DNA of 64,000 nucleotides from an uncultured Prolixibacteraceae bacterium (GTDB taxonomy: Bacteria > Bacteroidota > Bacteroidia > Bacteroidales > Prolixibacteraceae), in contig CALGIG010000132.1 in assembly GCA_937915865.1 (NCBI GenBank), forward strand, positions 1-64,000, read 5' to 3'. How positions within the stretch are numbered: the stretch's first letter is position 1; every line of letters begins with the position of its first letter. This document shows positions 27,571-35,905 of this stretch, piece by piece. The notes under the pieces were generated by a model. It searched no databases. It saw nothing but the letters and a program-made list of their open reading frames with translations, and was not told where the DNA came from. The position numbers and the translations under genes are program-made.

Positions 27571-28953
27571 TTAAGCTGGTTCAACGTGGATACACTTTGG
27601 CGCAATACTTATTCCAATACGGTCGCCATCGTCCCATATATCGTTGGTATCCACAAAAATGTGGTCGGTCCCTTCAACTACAACCGTAAGGTGATAATGG
27701 TTGCCTTTATATAAAATCAGGCGGATAACACCTTTCAGTTCGCCTTCGTCTTCGCTGTCGAATAAAGTAACTTCGTCAAAAGCAACAGAGACTTTTACTT
27801 CAGTATTGGCAGTAAAATTGGCCGATTCGGGGCATTCAAAAACATTATCCAGGAATTTGACATGCGATTTGTCTACAATAGTACCGTCGAATGTATTGCA
27901 TAGCCTTTCTTTTTTCATAACGTGAATATCAAACGGTTTTACTTTAAGTCCCACCGTTTTACCAACGTCAAAACAATGATAATCCTGAATCATAAATTCA
28001 TAGCCTTCATGAGTTGTAACCATCATTTCGTAGTGAACTCCTTTGAAGATACTAGAAGTTACCACTCCACTGAATTGGGCGGCGTCAGACATGTCGAAGA
28101 TGTAAATATCTTCCGGGCGAATTACTACATCAACCTGCTCATTTGATTCAAAACCTTTATCAACACATTCAAACTGAAGTCCGGCGCATTCAACCAGTTC
28201 ATCTTCAAGCATAACGCCGTTTAATATATTGCTTTCACCAATAAAATCTGCCACAAACGAGTTGGCTGGTTCGTTGTATATTTCAGTTGGTGATCCAATT
28301 TGCTGAATTTTGCCATCGCTCATCACTACAATGCGGTCGCTCAAAGTCAGTGCTTCTTCCTGATCGTGCGTAACATACAAAAAGCTGATTCCCAATTTCT
28401 TGTGCATTGCTTTAATTTCCATTTGCATGTCTTTTCGCATTTTCAGGTCGAGAGCGGCCAACGGTTCGTCGAGTAATAAAACTTCAGGCTCATTCACAAT
28501 AGCACGGGCTATGGCCACACGTTGCTGCTGACCTCCAGAAAGTGAATCGACATCACGCTTTTCATAGTCCATCATGGTAACAATTTTCAAGACCTTCTTT
28601 ACCTTTTTCTGAATAACTTCTTTGGGTAGTTTTTTTAGTTTCAGGCCGAAAGCTATATTCTCGAAAACATTAAGATGAGGAAATAATGCATATCTCTGGA
28701 AAACTGTGTTTACCGGGCGCAAGTGTGGCGGAACCTGGGTCATTTCTTGTCGGGCAATAGTAATTTTGCCTTCTTTTGCTTTAAGGAAACCGCCAATAAG
28801 ACGCATTAATGTGGTTTTTCCGCAACCCGACGGACCTAAAATGGTAACAAATTCGCCTTTTTTAATCGAGAGATTGATGTCCTGAAGAACTGCTTTGTCG
28901 CCAAAAGAATGTGATAAATGTTCTACAGTAATGATGTCGGTGGTTTGCTGCAT
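27571..28953 (-). CDS. potA: Spermidine/putrescine ABC transporter ATPase with duplicated C-terminal TOBE-like module
   Basis: 460 aa, about 80 longer than E. coli PotA as I recall it. ATPase domain 1-240: Walker A GPSGCGKTT at 40-48, Q-loop NTVFQRYALFPHLNV, signature LSGGQQQRVAIARAI near 138, Walker B VLLLDEPLAALD, switch His in YVTHDQEEAL. The C-terminal half holds two similar units: about 290-350 (FSGVVTSSIFKGVHYEMMV to KPFDIHV) and about 395-458 (LKGVIRLILYKGNHYHLTV to APKCIHV). These look like an internal duplication of the TOBE_2 regulatory domain. First gene of potABCD. Confidence 0.92.
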   Translation of the reverse strand: MQQTTDIITVEHLSHSFGDKAVLQDINLSIKKGEFVTILGPSGCGKTTLMRLIGGFLKAKEGKITIARQEMTQVPPHLRPVNTVFQRYALFPHLNVFENIAFGLKLKKLPKEVIQKKVKKVLKIVTMMDYEKRDVDSLSGGQQQRVAIARAIVNEPEVLLLDEPLAALDLKMRKDMQMEIKAMHKKLGISFLYVTHDQEEALTLSDRIVVMSDGKIQQIGSPTEIYNEPANSFVADFIGESNILNGVMLEDELVECAGLQFECVDKGFESNEQVDVVIRPEDIYIFDMSDAAQFSGVVTSSIFKGVHYEMMVTTHEGYEFMIQDYHCFDVGKTVGLKVKPFDIHVMKKERLCNTFDGTIVDKSHVKFLDNVFECPESANFTANTEVKVSVAFDEVTLFDSEDEGELKGVIRLILYKGNHYHLTVVVEGTDHIFVDTNDIWDDGDRIGISIAPKCIHVEPA

Positions 28954-29315
28954 GTACGGATAAAATGTGCTTTAATAGTGTTGATACATAAAATAGGATT
29001 TATTTCTAAAATCGAAACCAAAGATATTTATTCGAGCGAATTTTGGGTGAAAATTTTACCAGTTTTTAATAAAAAATACACCTAATTTTCGATGTATTTA
29101 AGTATGAGAAAAGATAATCGGAAAAAGTAAAAAAACAGAGTGTTTTTTTGTATTGTAAGTATTTGTTTTTTAGTGATATATTGCGAATTTACCTGATTGG
29201 ATTTTTGTGTAACTTTTTATGCTGCTTTTATGCAAAAGTTAAGATGCCGGATTTACCTTTGGAATTGAACAATTTCAAAAGGTAAATCCGGCATCAGTAA
29301 AAAGAGAAATTCGTA
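28954..29315. other. Intergenic region upstream of potA
   Basis: 362 bp. It holds the potA promoter region, which is AT-rich with poly-T and poly-A runs, and a very strong hairpin at 29243-29295 listed separately. No ORF. Confidence 0.5.
29243..29295 (-). terminator. Very long hairpin downstream of the nitrobindin-like gene
   Basis: GATGCCGGATTTACCTTT (29243-29260) pairs perfectly with the 18 bases at 29278-29295. GGAATTG/CAATTTC continues the stem with one G-U pair, leaving only a 2-nt loop and one bulged A. It lies 20 bp after the stop of the minus-strand gene. The T-run after it is weak, so it may be a terminator, an mRNA-stabilising stem or a remnant of a palindromic element. Confidence 0.6.
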
Positions 29316-29873
29316 TTATTCAACCTTTGTCAAGGTGTTATTATCGCGGTGTGCGAATGTCTTCCCATAAATTTCAACAGTAGTTTCCTGTTCATAAGAT
29401 AATGTGTTTCCCAAAAGTTTGAGTTCGCGTTTAAAAGCGAGTGTTCGTGCTTTTTCTTTCATGAAAGGTGATTGTACAATACCCCAGTTTGGATCGTTGG
29501 TTTGTGCTGACACTTTAAACGAAAGCTCACCATTTAAATCTTCATAAATTCCGCCACAAAGCAAGCTTACACCTCGTGGTATTGAAAAGGCACACATAAT
29601 AGAATTTGAGTTATTATTCCAAATCCAGAAACCAGTTTCGCTATGCGACATTTCATCGGTTTCTTTTTCGTGAACTGTTTGATGATATCTAACGGCTGTT
29701 AGTTCCTGTTCTTCAGCATTACTTATTTCCATATCAATAGCTTCAATAACCAAAGTTTCGTAATATGCATTGGTTTCGTCTTCTTCGGGCTTTGGCGCCA
29801 GATCAGTGCCTTTATCACCTTTCCATACTCCTATTAAACCATTTAGTGGGTTTTGTTTTATTTCTTCGCTCAT
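29316..29873 (-). CDS. Nitrobindin-like heme-binding beta-barrel protein
   Basis: 185 aa. LNGLIGVWKGDKGTDLAP at residues 9-26 matches the GxWxGxG start of the DUF1794/nitrobindin (FABP-like) barrel. ETVEIYGKTFAHRDNNTL-like C-terminal sequence (QETTVEIYGKTFAHRD) places a histidine where the family has its heme-coordinating proximal His. Family members bind ferric heme and react with nitric oxide or peroxynitrite. No signal peptide, so cytoplasmic. It is 22 bp downstream of the L,D-transpeptidase gene on the same strand and probably shares its transcript. Confidence 0.75.
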   Translation of the reverse strand: MSEEIKQNPLNGLIGVWKGDKGTDLAPKPEEDETNAYYETLVIEAIDMEISNAEEQELTAVRYHQTVHEKETDEMSHSETGFWIWNNNSNSIMCAFSIPRGVSLLCGGIYEDLNGELSFKVSAQTNDPNWGIVQSPFMKEKARTLAFKRELKLLGNTLSYEQETTVEIYGKTFAHRDNNTLTKVE

Positions 29874-29895
29874 ATTTAGTCGATTTAAGTTTTTT

Positions 29896-30624
29896 CTATT
29901 TTAGTCCTTTAAGTAATACCGTTTCAGTCCCCATTAAAATTGAAGGTTTTGCTTCAGGGACCATCCACTTTAGTAGCTTTTCCATGTTTTGTGGGGTAAT
30001 AACTACACAGCCAGAGCTTGGATTTGGTGAATTTCCATAGCTCAAATGCAAAAAAATGGCACTTCCCATGCCTCTTATTACCGGATGTGTATTGTATTCA
30101 ATTACCATACAAAGTTTATACTCATCGCTCGAAATTTTCAGGTTTTCAAACGATTTAGCTGTAGTATTCCCTTTAATGTACTTGTTGTAATCTGGCGAAT
30201 CCGGATCGTCAATCCATTTGTCTTCATCACCTGTTTGTTGATATGGCATTTGGGTTTCGGCACAATTATCGTATCCAAACAATTGCCCTAACCTGAAAAA
30301 ACCGGTTGGCGATCTGTTGTCGCCTTCTCTTTTTTCGCCAGGCGCAGCAAAACCTTTTCGGCCAATGCCTGCATCAATAACATCAAATACTGGTATCCAG
30401 CTTTTACCTTTCTTGTCAAAAGCAATTATTGACGCATTATTGTTTTCATCATTGTTGTTATATATTACCAGAAGCTGACGAACAGAATCTACAAGTTTTG
30501 CATTTTTTTTAACAATATTCAATGCTTTTTTTATTTTGGGGTCAGTTTCTTTCCCTTTTGTTATGGTACTCATTCCCGGAATAAAAATCAGGAGAAAGAG
30601 TATATGCAGTGTTGATCGTCCCAT
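29896..30624 (-). CDS. L,D-transpeptidase (YkuD-like catalytic domain), exported
   Basis: 242 aa with an N-terminal signal (LHILFLLIFIPGMSTITKG). The catalytic segment at 188-209 reads GSAIFLHLSYGNSPNPSSGC: His193 and Cys206 form the SxGC active site. GDNRSPTGFFRLGQLFGYD near 101 is the substrate-loop motif seen in YkuD-type proteins. Such enzymes make 3-3 peptidoglycan cross-links or attach lipoproteins to the wall, and some members cleave or hydrolyse instead. Upstream gene of a two-gene unit with the nitrobindin-like gene. Confidence 0.85.
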   Translation of the reverse strand: MGRSTLHILFLLIFIPGMSTITKGKETDPKIKKALNIVKKNAKLVDSVRQLLVIYNNNDENNNASIIAFDKKGKSWIPVFDVIDAGIGRKGFAAPGEKREGDNRSPTGFFRLGQLFGYDNCAETQMPYQQTGDEDKWIDDPDSPDYNKYIKGNTTAKSFENLKISSDEYKLCMVIEYNTHPVIRGMGSAIFLHLSYGNSPNPSSGCVVITPQNMEKLLKWMVPEAKPSILMGTETVLLKGLK

Positions 30625-30797
30625 ACAGTTGATTCAGAATAGTTTTACTTTTTCAAATATATTGTATTTCAACAGTAAATTATCAACGCAGAGAAAAAGA
30701 AACAATTTTATATGGAAGATTTAAAGTTTGAGACGGAAAGAAAAAATTAAATACCTAATTTGCACCAGTAAAAATAGGCTATCAATTGATTATTTCT

Positions 30798-30827
30798 TTT
30801 GATGTGTCGTTTAAACACTTATCTTTA
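30798..30827 (+). promoter_or_regulatory. Possible Bacteroidota-type promoter for the mutarotase gene
   Basis: TTTG at 30798-30801 and TATCTTTA at 30820-30827 resemble the -33 TTTG and -7 TAnnTTTG elements of Bacteroidota, with an 18-bp gap and 36 bp to the start codon. One mismatch in the -7 element. Confidence 0.35.
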
Positions 30828-30863
30828 TCCATCTAAAACTATAAACGCTCAAATCACAATTTT

Positions 30864-32006
30864 ATGAAGAAACTAATGGGATCATTGGTCCTTACAGCAA
30901 TGATTTTCGCGTGCTCAGCACCAAAAAAGGAATTTACACCTGTTTATTCGAAAGCTAATTTTGAAAAGGAAGTAAATGGGAAAAAAACCACTTTGTTTAC
31001 GCTTAAGAACGAAGGAGGTATAATTGTTACACTTACCAATTACGGAGCTAAAATAGTATCCATATTTGCTCCCGATAAGAACGGGAATATTGAGGATGTT
31101 GTGTTAGGTTTTAAATCAATTGATGGTTATGTAACCGGAGATGCCGGACAGGGCGCTGTTGTTGGTCCGTATGCCAACCGCATTGCCAATGGGCAATTCG
31201 AAATCGATGGTCAGGTTTACCAATTACCTGTTAACAACCACCAGGCTTGTTTGCATTCTGGCCCTGAAAGTTTCTACCGTCAGGTATACGATGCCAAAGA
31301 AATTCAAACTGCCGATGGCCCGGCTGTTGAAATGACCTTACAAAGTGCTGATGGTCAATGGGGTTTTCCTGGTAATAAAAATGTTAAAGTTACCTATACT
31401 TTGACTAAAGATAATGGGTTAAAGATTGATTATGAAGCTACTACCGATAAGGCCTGTTTTTTCAACCTAACCAATCATGTTTACTTTAACCTGAAAGGTG
31501 AAGGAATGGGCGATATTCTGGACCACATATTGGTTGTTGATGCAAATACTTCGACTGTTGTTGGAAATTCAGAACTTATCCCGACAGGAGAAATTGCTGA
31601 TATACGTGGTACTGCTATGGATTTTACATCGCCTCATGCCGTTGGCGAGCGTATTAACGATCCGATGCCACAGTTGCAAATGGGTGGTGGTTACGACCAC
31701 AACTATATCTTGAATAAAGATCAGAATGGCCATGAAATGACTTTCTGTGCCAGCCTCTATGAACCAAAATCAGGCCGTTTCATGGAATGCTTTACAACCG
31801 AACCAGCTGTTCAGCTTTATACCGGTAACTTTCTGAAAGGTGATATTATTGGCAAACGTGGAAATCCTTACAACTATCGTAACGGTATATGTTTGGAAAC
31901 ACAGCATTATCCAGATTCTCCACATCACCCCAATTTCCCCAATACATTATTAAAATCTGGAGAGACATTAAAATCTACTACCATTTATAAGTTTTCAGTG
32001 AAATAA
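30864..32006 (+). CDS. galM: Aldose 1-epimerase (mutarotase) lipoprotein
   Basis: 380 aa. Lipoprotein signal MKKLMGSLVLTAMIFAC (Cys17), so it acts at the membrane in the periplasm. GalM motifs: LKNEGGIIVTLTNYGAKIVS, GPYANRIANGQFEIDG, NNHQACLHSGPESFYRQV (catalytic His), NLTNHVYFNL (second His), GGGYDHNYIL, and EPAVQLYTGNF with EtQhyPDSPHHPNFP at the end (catalytic Glu region). It interconverts the alpha and beta anomers of aldoses. Monocistronic, with promoter-like elements upstream and a terminator downstream. Confidence 0.93.
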   Translation: MKKLMGSLVLTAMIFACSAPKKEFTPVYSKANFEKEVNGKKTTLFTLKNEGGIIVTLTNYGAKIVSIFAPDKNGNIEDVVLGFKSIDGYVTGDAGQGAVVGPYANRIANGQFEIDGQVYQLPVNNHQACLHSGPESFYRQVYDAKEIQTADGPAVEMTLQSADGQWGFPGNKNVKVTYTLTKDNGLKIDYEATTDKACFFNLTNHVYFNLKGEGMGDILDHILVVDANTSTVVGNSELIPTGEIADIRGTAMDFTSPHAVGERINDPMPQLQMGGGYDHNYILNKDQNGHEMTFCASLYEPKSGRFMECFTTEPAVQLYTGNFLKGDIIGKRGNPYNYRNGICLETQHYPDSPHHPNFPNTLLKSGETLKSTTIYKFSVK

Positions 32007-32030
32007 TTGAAAATAAAACGATAAGGAGAA

Positions 32031-32070
32031 AAAATCCCGGTTGTAATGATCAGCCGGGATTTTCTTTTTG
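32031..32070 (+). terminator. Rho-independent terminator after galM
   Basis: AAAATCCCGG (32031-32040) pairs with CCGGGATTTT (32054-32063), followed by CTTTTTG. Confidence 0.88.
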
Positions 32071-32162
32071 TCATTGTTATCCGACCAATATCCTGCGAGA
32101 ACAAATCCTGGCTGAGTTTTTCTCAGAAAATTCTATAACTTCGGATTTTTAAGAAGAATAAT

Positions 32163-32888
32163 ATGGCAAAACTCAAACTGAAATTTTTGTTCGGCGCAGC
32201 TCGTCTGTTTCTCGATTGTTTGGGTGTAGTGTTGTTTTTAGCGGTTCTGTTTAGTTTTACTTCATTACCATTTTGGGCCTATTACTGGTTAGGCACAAGT
32301 GAATCAAAAATTACCGATAAACCTGATTATATTGTCTTATTAGGAGGCGGAGGAATGCCCAGCGAATCGAATTTAATCAGGGCATATTACACATTTCAGG
32401 TAGCCCAACAAGTTCCTGACAGTAAAATTATTGTATCGATTCCTGGAGATACAGCCGATGCAAAAAGCGCCGTAAGTTTAGTTGCCCGGGAGCTGGTTCT
32501 TAAAGGAATTGATAAAAAGCGTATTCTGTTTGAGGCTGTTGGAACAAATACAAGGATGGAAGGTCTTTGCATCGGGAAAATGGTTGGCGACGAAAAAAAC
32601 AGCAAATCATTTCTTATTGTTACTTCTCCTGAACACATGCGGCGTGCAGTTAAAGTTTTCAGGAAGATTGGATTTAAAAAACTCAATGCTTTGCCTGCCT
32701 TTGAGAAGCAGCTCGAAGCAAGTCTGATTTTTGACGACAGTGAACTGGGAGGCCGAAACATTCTGACTCCCGAAATAGGTGGAAATATAGCCGTTCGCTA
32801 CCAATTTTGGAACCATTTAAAATATGAGATTCTGGTGGCTCGCGAAATCACGGCTTTGGGCTATTATTGGCTTCGAGGATGGATTTAA
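32163..32888 (+). CDS. YdcF/SanA-like DUF218 membrane protein
   Basis: 241 aa. One N-terminal transmembrane stretch (LDCLGVVLFLAVLFSFTSLPFWAYYW, about 18-43). The DUF218 domain follows: KPDYIVLLGGGGMPSESNLIRAYY near 52, KIIVSIPGDT near 88, LVLKGIDKKRILFEAVGTNTRMEG near 115, and FLIVTSPEHMRRAVKVFRKIG near 155. Members of this family affect cell-envelope permeability, but the reaction is not established. It lies 50 bp upstream of the Omp85-like gene on the same strand and may be co-transcribed. Confidence 0.8.
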   Translation: MAKLKLKFLFGAARLFLDCLGVVLFLAVLFSFTSLPFWAYYWLGTSESKITDKPDYIVLLGGGGMPSESNLIRAYYTFQVAQQVPDSKIIVSIPGDTADAKSAVSLVARELVLKGIDKKRILFEAVGTNTRMEGLCIGKMVGDEKNSKSFLIVTSPEHMRRAVKVFRKIGFKKLNALPAFEKQLEASLIFDDSELGGRNILTPEIGGNIAVRYQFWNHLKYEILVAREITALGYYWLRGWI

Positions 32889-32938
32889 ACGATGCTATCT
32901 TTTTTTGATTAAATTCGTGTTTCACAAAACGATTGTCT

Positions 32939-34279
32939 ATGAGAAAACTTTCCGCTTTCCTGATTTGCTTATGTATTTCGGCATCAGTTTGGGCCCAAAA
33001 TCAAGAAAAAACGGTTCTGATCAAAAAGAACTGGAATTTTGGAGCCTTACCTGCCGTTACTTTCGATACCGATCTTGGTTTTCAATATGGGGCATTGGTT
33101 AATCTTTACGATTACGGCGATGGAAGTCGTTATCCAAACTATAATCACTCGCTTTATTTCGAGGTTTCGCGATATACCAAAGGAAGTGGAATTTACCGCT
33201 TTTACTATAACTCCGATCAGCTGATAAAAGGGCTGTTTACATCGTTCGACCTTTCATATTTGCCCGATCAGGCTTACGATTTCTATGGATTTAATGGTTA
33301 TGAAGCCAAATACAACGAAAGTTGGACCAACGATAAAAATTCAGCGTACCGGACAAGAATGTTCTATAAGTACGACAGGAAGCTTTTCAGGGCAAAAATT
33401 GACTTGCAGGGAAATATTTCAAGCAACAAATTCAGGTGGATTGCAGGAATGAATCTTCAGAATTTTAAAGTAGGTTCAGTTAATACCAACAAGCTAAACA
33501 AAGGAAAAGACGAAGAAGACAAGTTGCCGTCGCCAACCGAACAACCTGGCTTATATGAAAACTACAAAACCTGGGGAATTTTGAGCGCTGAAGAGTCGAA
33601 CGGCGGATTTGTGCCAGCATTTAAAGGTGGACTGGTATTAGACACGCGCGACAATAAGCCTAACCCAATGAAAGGATTGTGGGAAGAGGCAGTTGTTGAA
33701 GTTTCGCCCAAAATAGTGGGCGCTGAGAGTTCGTTCTCGCGTCTATGTTTAATCCACAGGCAATATTTTACTTTAGTTCCTGAAAAATTGTCGTTTGTTT
33801 ACCGGCTGGCGTATCAAACAACACTATCGGGTAATGTACCTTTTTACTATAAATCCCAGATGATTACATCGATACTTACCGGTGCAACAGCAGAAGGACT
33901 TGGAGGAGCTAAAACTGTTCGCGGTATCCTGAGAAACCGGGTAGTAGGCGATGGTGTTTTTCTTGGAAATGCAGAATTGCGCTGGAAATTTGCCCGTTTC
34001 AACTGGATTAAAAATAATTTCTATCTGGGACTGAATACTTTTGCCGATTTTGGCCGTGTTACCCAAATGGTTGATGTGAAAAATAAAGTTATAGCCCGAA
34101 GCTCAATTCCACAACCACAGTATTTTAACTGGGATGGTGAGAAAATGCACGTATCGTATGGTGCCGGACTTCGGATTGTGATGAATGAAAATTTTGTGAT
34201 TGCTGCCGATTATGGTGTGGCTTCGGATAAGCAAGATGGTAAATCGGGTTTTTACATGGGGCTAAATTATATTTTCTAG
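32939..34279 (+). CDS. Omp85-like (BamA/TamA family) outer-membrane barrel protein
   Basis: 446 aa from the ATG at 32939; a TTG two codons earlier is less likely. Signal peptide KLSAFLICLCISASVWAQ. There are no clear POTRA repeats; the protein is mostly alternating beta strands. VLDTRDNKPNPMKGLWEEAV near residue 240 is the DxRDNxxxPxxG signature of the bacterial surface antigen (D15) barrel, and the C-terminus ends in FYMGLNYIF, an outer-membrane beta signal with terminal Phe. Possible roles are lipid or protein insertion, as for short patatin-less Omp85 members; substrate unknown. Confidence 0.8.
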   Translation: MRKLSAFLICLCISASVWAQNQEKTVLIKKNWNFGALPAVTFDTDLGFQYGALVNLYDYGDGSRYPNYNHSLYFEVSRYTKGSGIYRFYYNSDQLIKGLFTSFDLSYLPDQAYDFYGFNGYEAKYNESWTNDKNSAYRTRMFYKYDRKLFRAKIDLQGNISSNKFRWIAGMNLQNFKVGSVNTNKLNKGKDEEDKLPSPTEQPGLYENYKTWGILSAEESNGGFVPAFKGGLVLDTRDNKPNPMKGLWEEAVVEVSPKIVGAESSFSRLCLIHRQYFTLVPEKLSFVYRLAYQTTLSGNVPFYYKSQMITSILTGATAEGLGGAKTVRGILRNRVVGDGVFLGNAELRWKFARFNWIKNNFYLGLNTFADFGRVTQMVDVKNKVIARSSIPQPQYFNWDGEKMHVSYGAGLRIVMNENFVIAADYGVASDKQDGKSGFYMGLNYIF

Positions 34280-34286
34280 TACTTTT

Positions 34287-35894
34287 CTAATATCCCGGAT
34301 TTTGTGTCATTTTGGGGTTTACATCTATTTCTTCCTGAGGAATAGGAAAGATTTCATTAATATTCTTTCTGAACTGACTTCCTTTTCCGGTAGCCCATTT
34401 CGATGCAAAGTTATGAAAATGGTTTTCAGCATCACCCCATCTGATTATGTCGTAAAACCGTTTGTTTTCCATTGCCAGTTCAACCCGGCGTTCGTGCCTG
34501 ATTGCTTTACGTAGTTCTTGTTGGTCAGAAGTTTTTACATCGGGTAGTAGGTTTTGTTTATCGTTGTTTGCTGTTCGAAAGTCGTAAGTTATAAATGGAT
34601 AGTTTTCGTAAATTCCTGCCGATTTCAAATATTTATTAATGTTTTTGAATGAGAACTTTGAATCAGTGGCGCTACTTTCTCTGGCACGTTTTCTAACTTG
34701 ATTCAATGAGCTAAGTGCTTCCTGTATATGTCCGTTTTCACAGGCTGCCTCTGCATGAATTAATAGAACTTCAGCATACCGTATCTCTTTAATGTTAAAA
34801 GGGGCATCCGAAGAATCAAATCCAACCCGTTCTGAAGGTGTCAGAAATATCTTCCTCGAACATAAATGAGATGGACTATATTGATTAAACTGGACTTCAT
34901 CTTCAGTAATATCGCCATCAAACATAAATGTATGTACTAAACGTGGATCGCCGGGCTCAAATTCTGATAATAAATCGTATGTTGGACAATTAAAACCCCA
35001 GCCTCCTGAATTTCGGCTTCTGCAAAACACTGGGACAACAGAACCTTCATTGTCGTCGCCCCAGCCTGTATTGGTTGTCTGATGAGGGATTTCAAGGATC
35101 GATTCAACTCCGAAATCTGTCTTCTTTATTTGGAAAATATCGCTGAATTGTGATTCAAGTTTGTATTCTCCTGATTGAATTATTTCGTCTGCTTCTTTTT
35201 CGGCCATCTCCCATTTTTTTTGAAACAGGTAAACGTTAGCCAGCAAAGCCTGAGCTGCCCCTTTGGTTATTCTACCTAAATCAGTTTCGTCATATTTTGA
35301 TTTTAAAGGCAAATTATCACGTGCAAAAATTAAATCAGCTTCTATTTGTTCCCAGATTGCGCTACTGGTAGCCCTTGCCTGGTGATAATCGTTGGCCGAA
35401 AGTACTTGGGTTATAAGAGGAACTTCTCCAAAAATATTTGTTAAGAAAAAATAAAAGTGGGCCCTTATAAATCTTATTTCCGCAATAAACCTTTCTTTAA
35501 GAGAGGTATCCATATCAATAGGCGTAATATTTTCGATCGCATAATTTGCCTGGTAAATTGCCTTGAAGCAAATCTTCCACATTACCAAACAAGAATAGTT
35601 ATCCGATCGGGTCCTAAAATATTCCATATCTTTTACAAATGGGCGATCATTGTCAGATTCTCCTCCTTTCTCTGCATCATCCGAAGCAATATCTCCAAAT
35701 TCAAATTTGGATACCTCAAAGTCGTACATTTGAAAATAGTTGTAAACTGCTGTCACTGCTGATTTAGCATCATCAGCTGTTTTATAGAAACTTTCAGAAG
35801 TTTGCACTGCCAATTGTGGTCGATCAATAAATCCGAAATCACATGCTGAAAATGTAATTAGCAAAAGAAGAAGGTATAGCGATTTCTTTTTCAT
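34287..35894 (-). CDS. susD: SusD/RagB lipoprotein of the second SusCD locus
   Basis: 535 aa. Lipoprotein signal with Cys18 (LLLITFSAC). Family blocks: SESFYKTADDAKSAVTAVYNY, IRFIRAHFYFFLTNIFGEVPL, ITKGAAQALLANVYLFQKKW, RYAEVLLIHAEAACENG, HERRVELAMENKRFYDIIRW, and the ending INEIFPIPQEEIDVNPKMTQNPGY. It binds ligand at the surface for the SusC partner encoded 11 bp upstream. Convergent with the Omp85-like gene with only 7 bp between, and no terminator fits there, so transcripts probably overlap. Confidence 0.94.
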   Translation of the reverse strand: MKKKSLYLLLLLITFSACDFGFIDRPQLAVQTSESFYKTADDAKSAVTAVYNYFQMYDFEVSKFEFGDIASDDAEKGGESDNDRPFVKDMEYFRTRSDNYSCLVMWKICFKAIYQANYAIENITPIDMDTSLKERFIAEIRFIRAHFYFFLTNIFGEVPLITQVLSANDYHQARATSSAIWEQIEADLIFARDNLPLKSKYDETDLGRITKGAAQALLANVYLFQKKWEMAEKEADEIIQSGEYKLESQFSDIFQIKKTDFGVESILEIPHQTTNTGWGDDNEGSVVPVFCRSRNSGGWGFNCPTYDLLSEFEPGDPRLVHTFMFDGDITEDEVQFNQYSPSHLCSRKIFLTPSERVGFDSSDAPFNIKEIRYAEVLLIHAEAACENGHIQEALSSLNQVRKRARESSATDSKFSFKNINKYLKSAGIYENYPFITYDFRTANNDKQNLLPDVKTSDQQELRKAIRHERRVELAMENKRFYDIIRWGDAENHFHNFASKWATGKGSQFRKNINEIFPIPQEEIDVNPKMTQNPGY

Positions 35895-35905
35895 TTTATT
35901 GAAGT

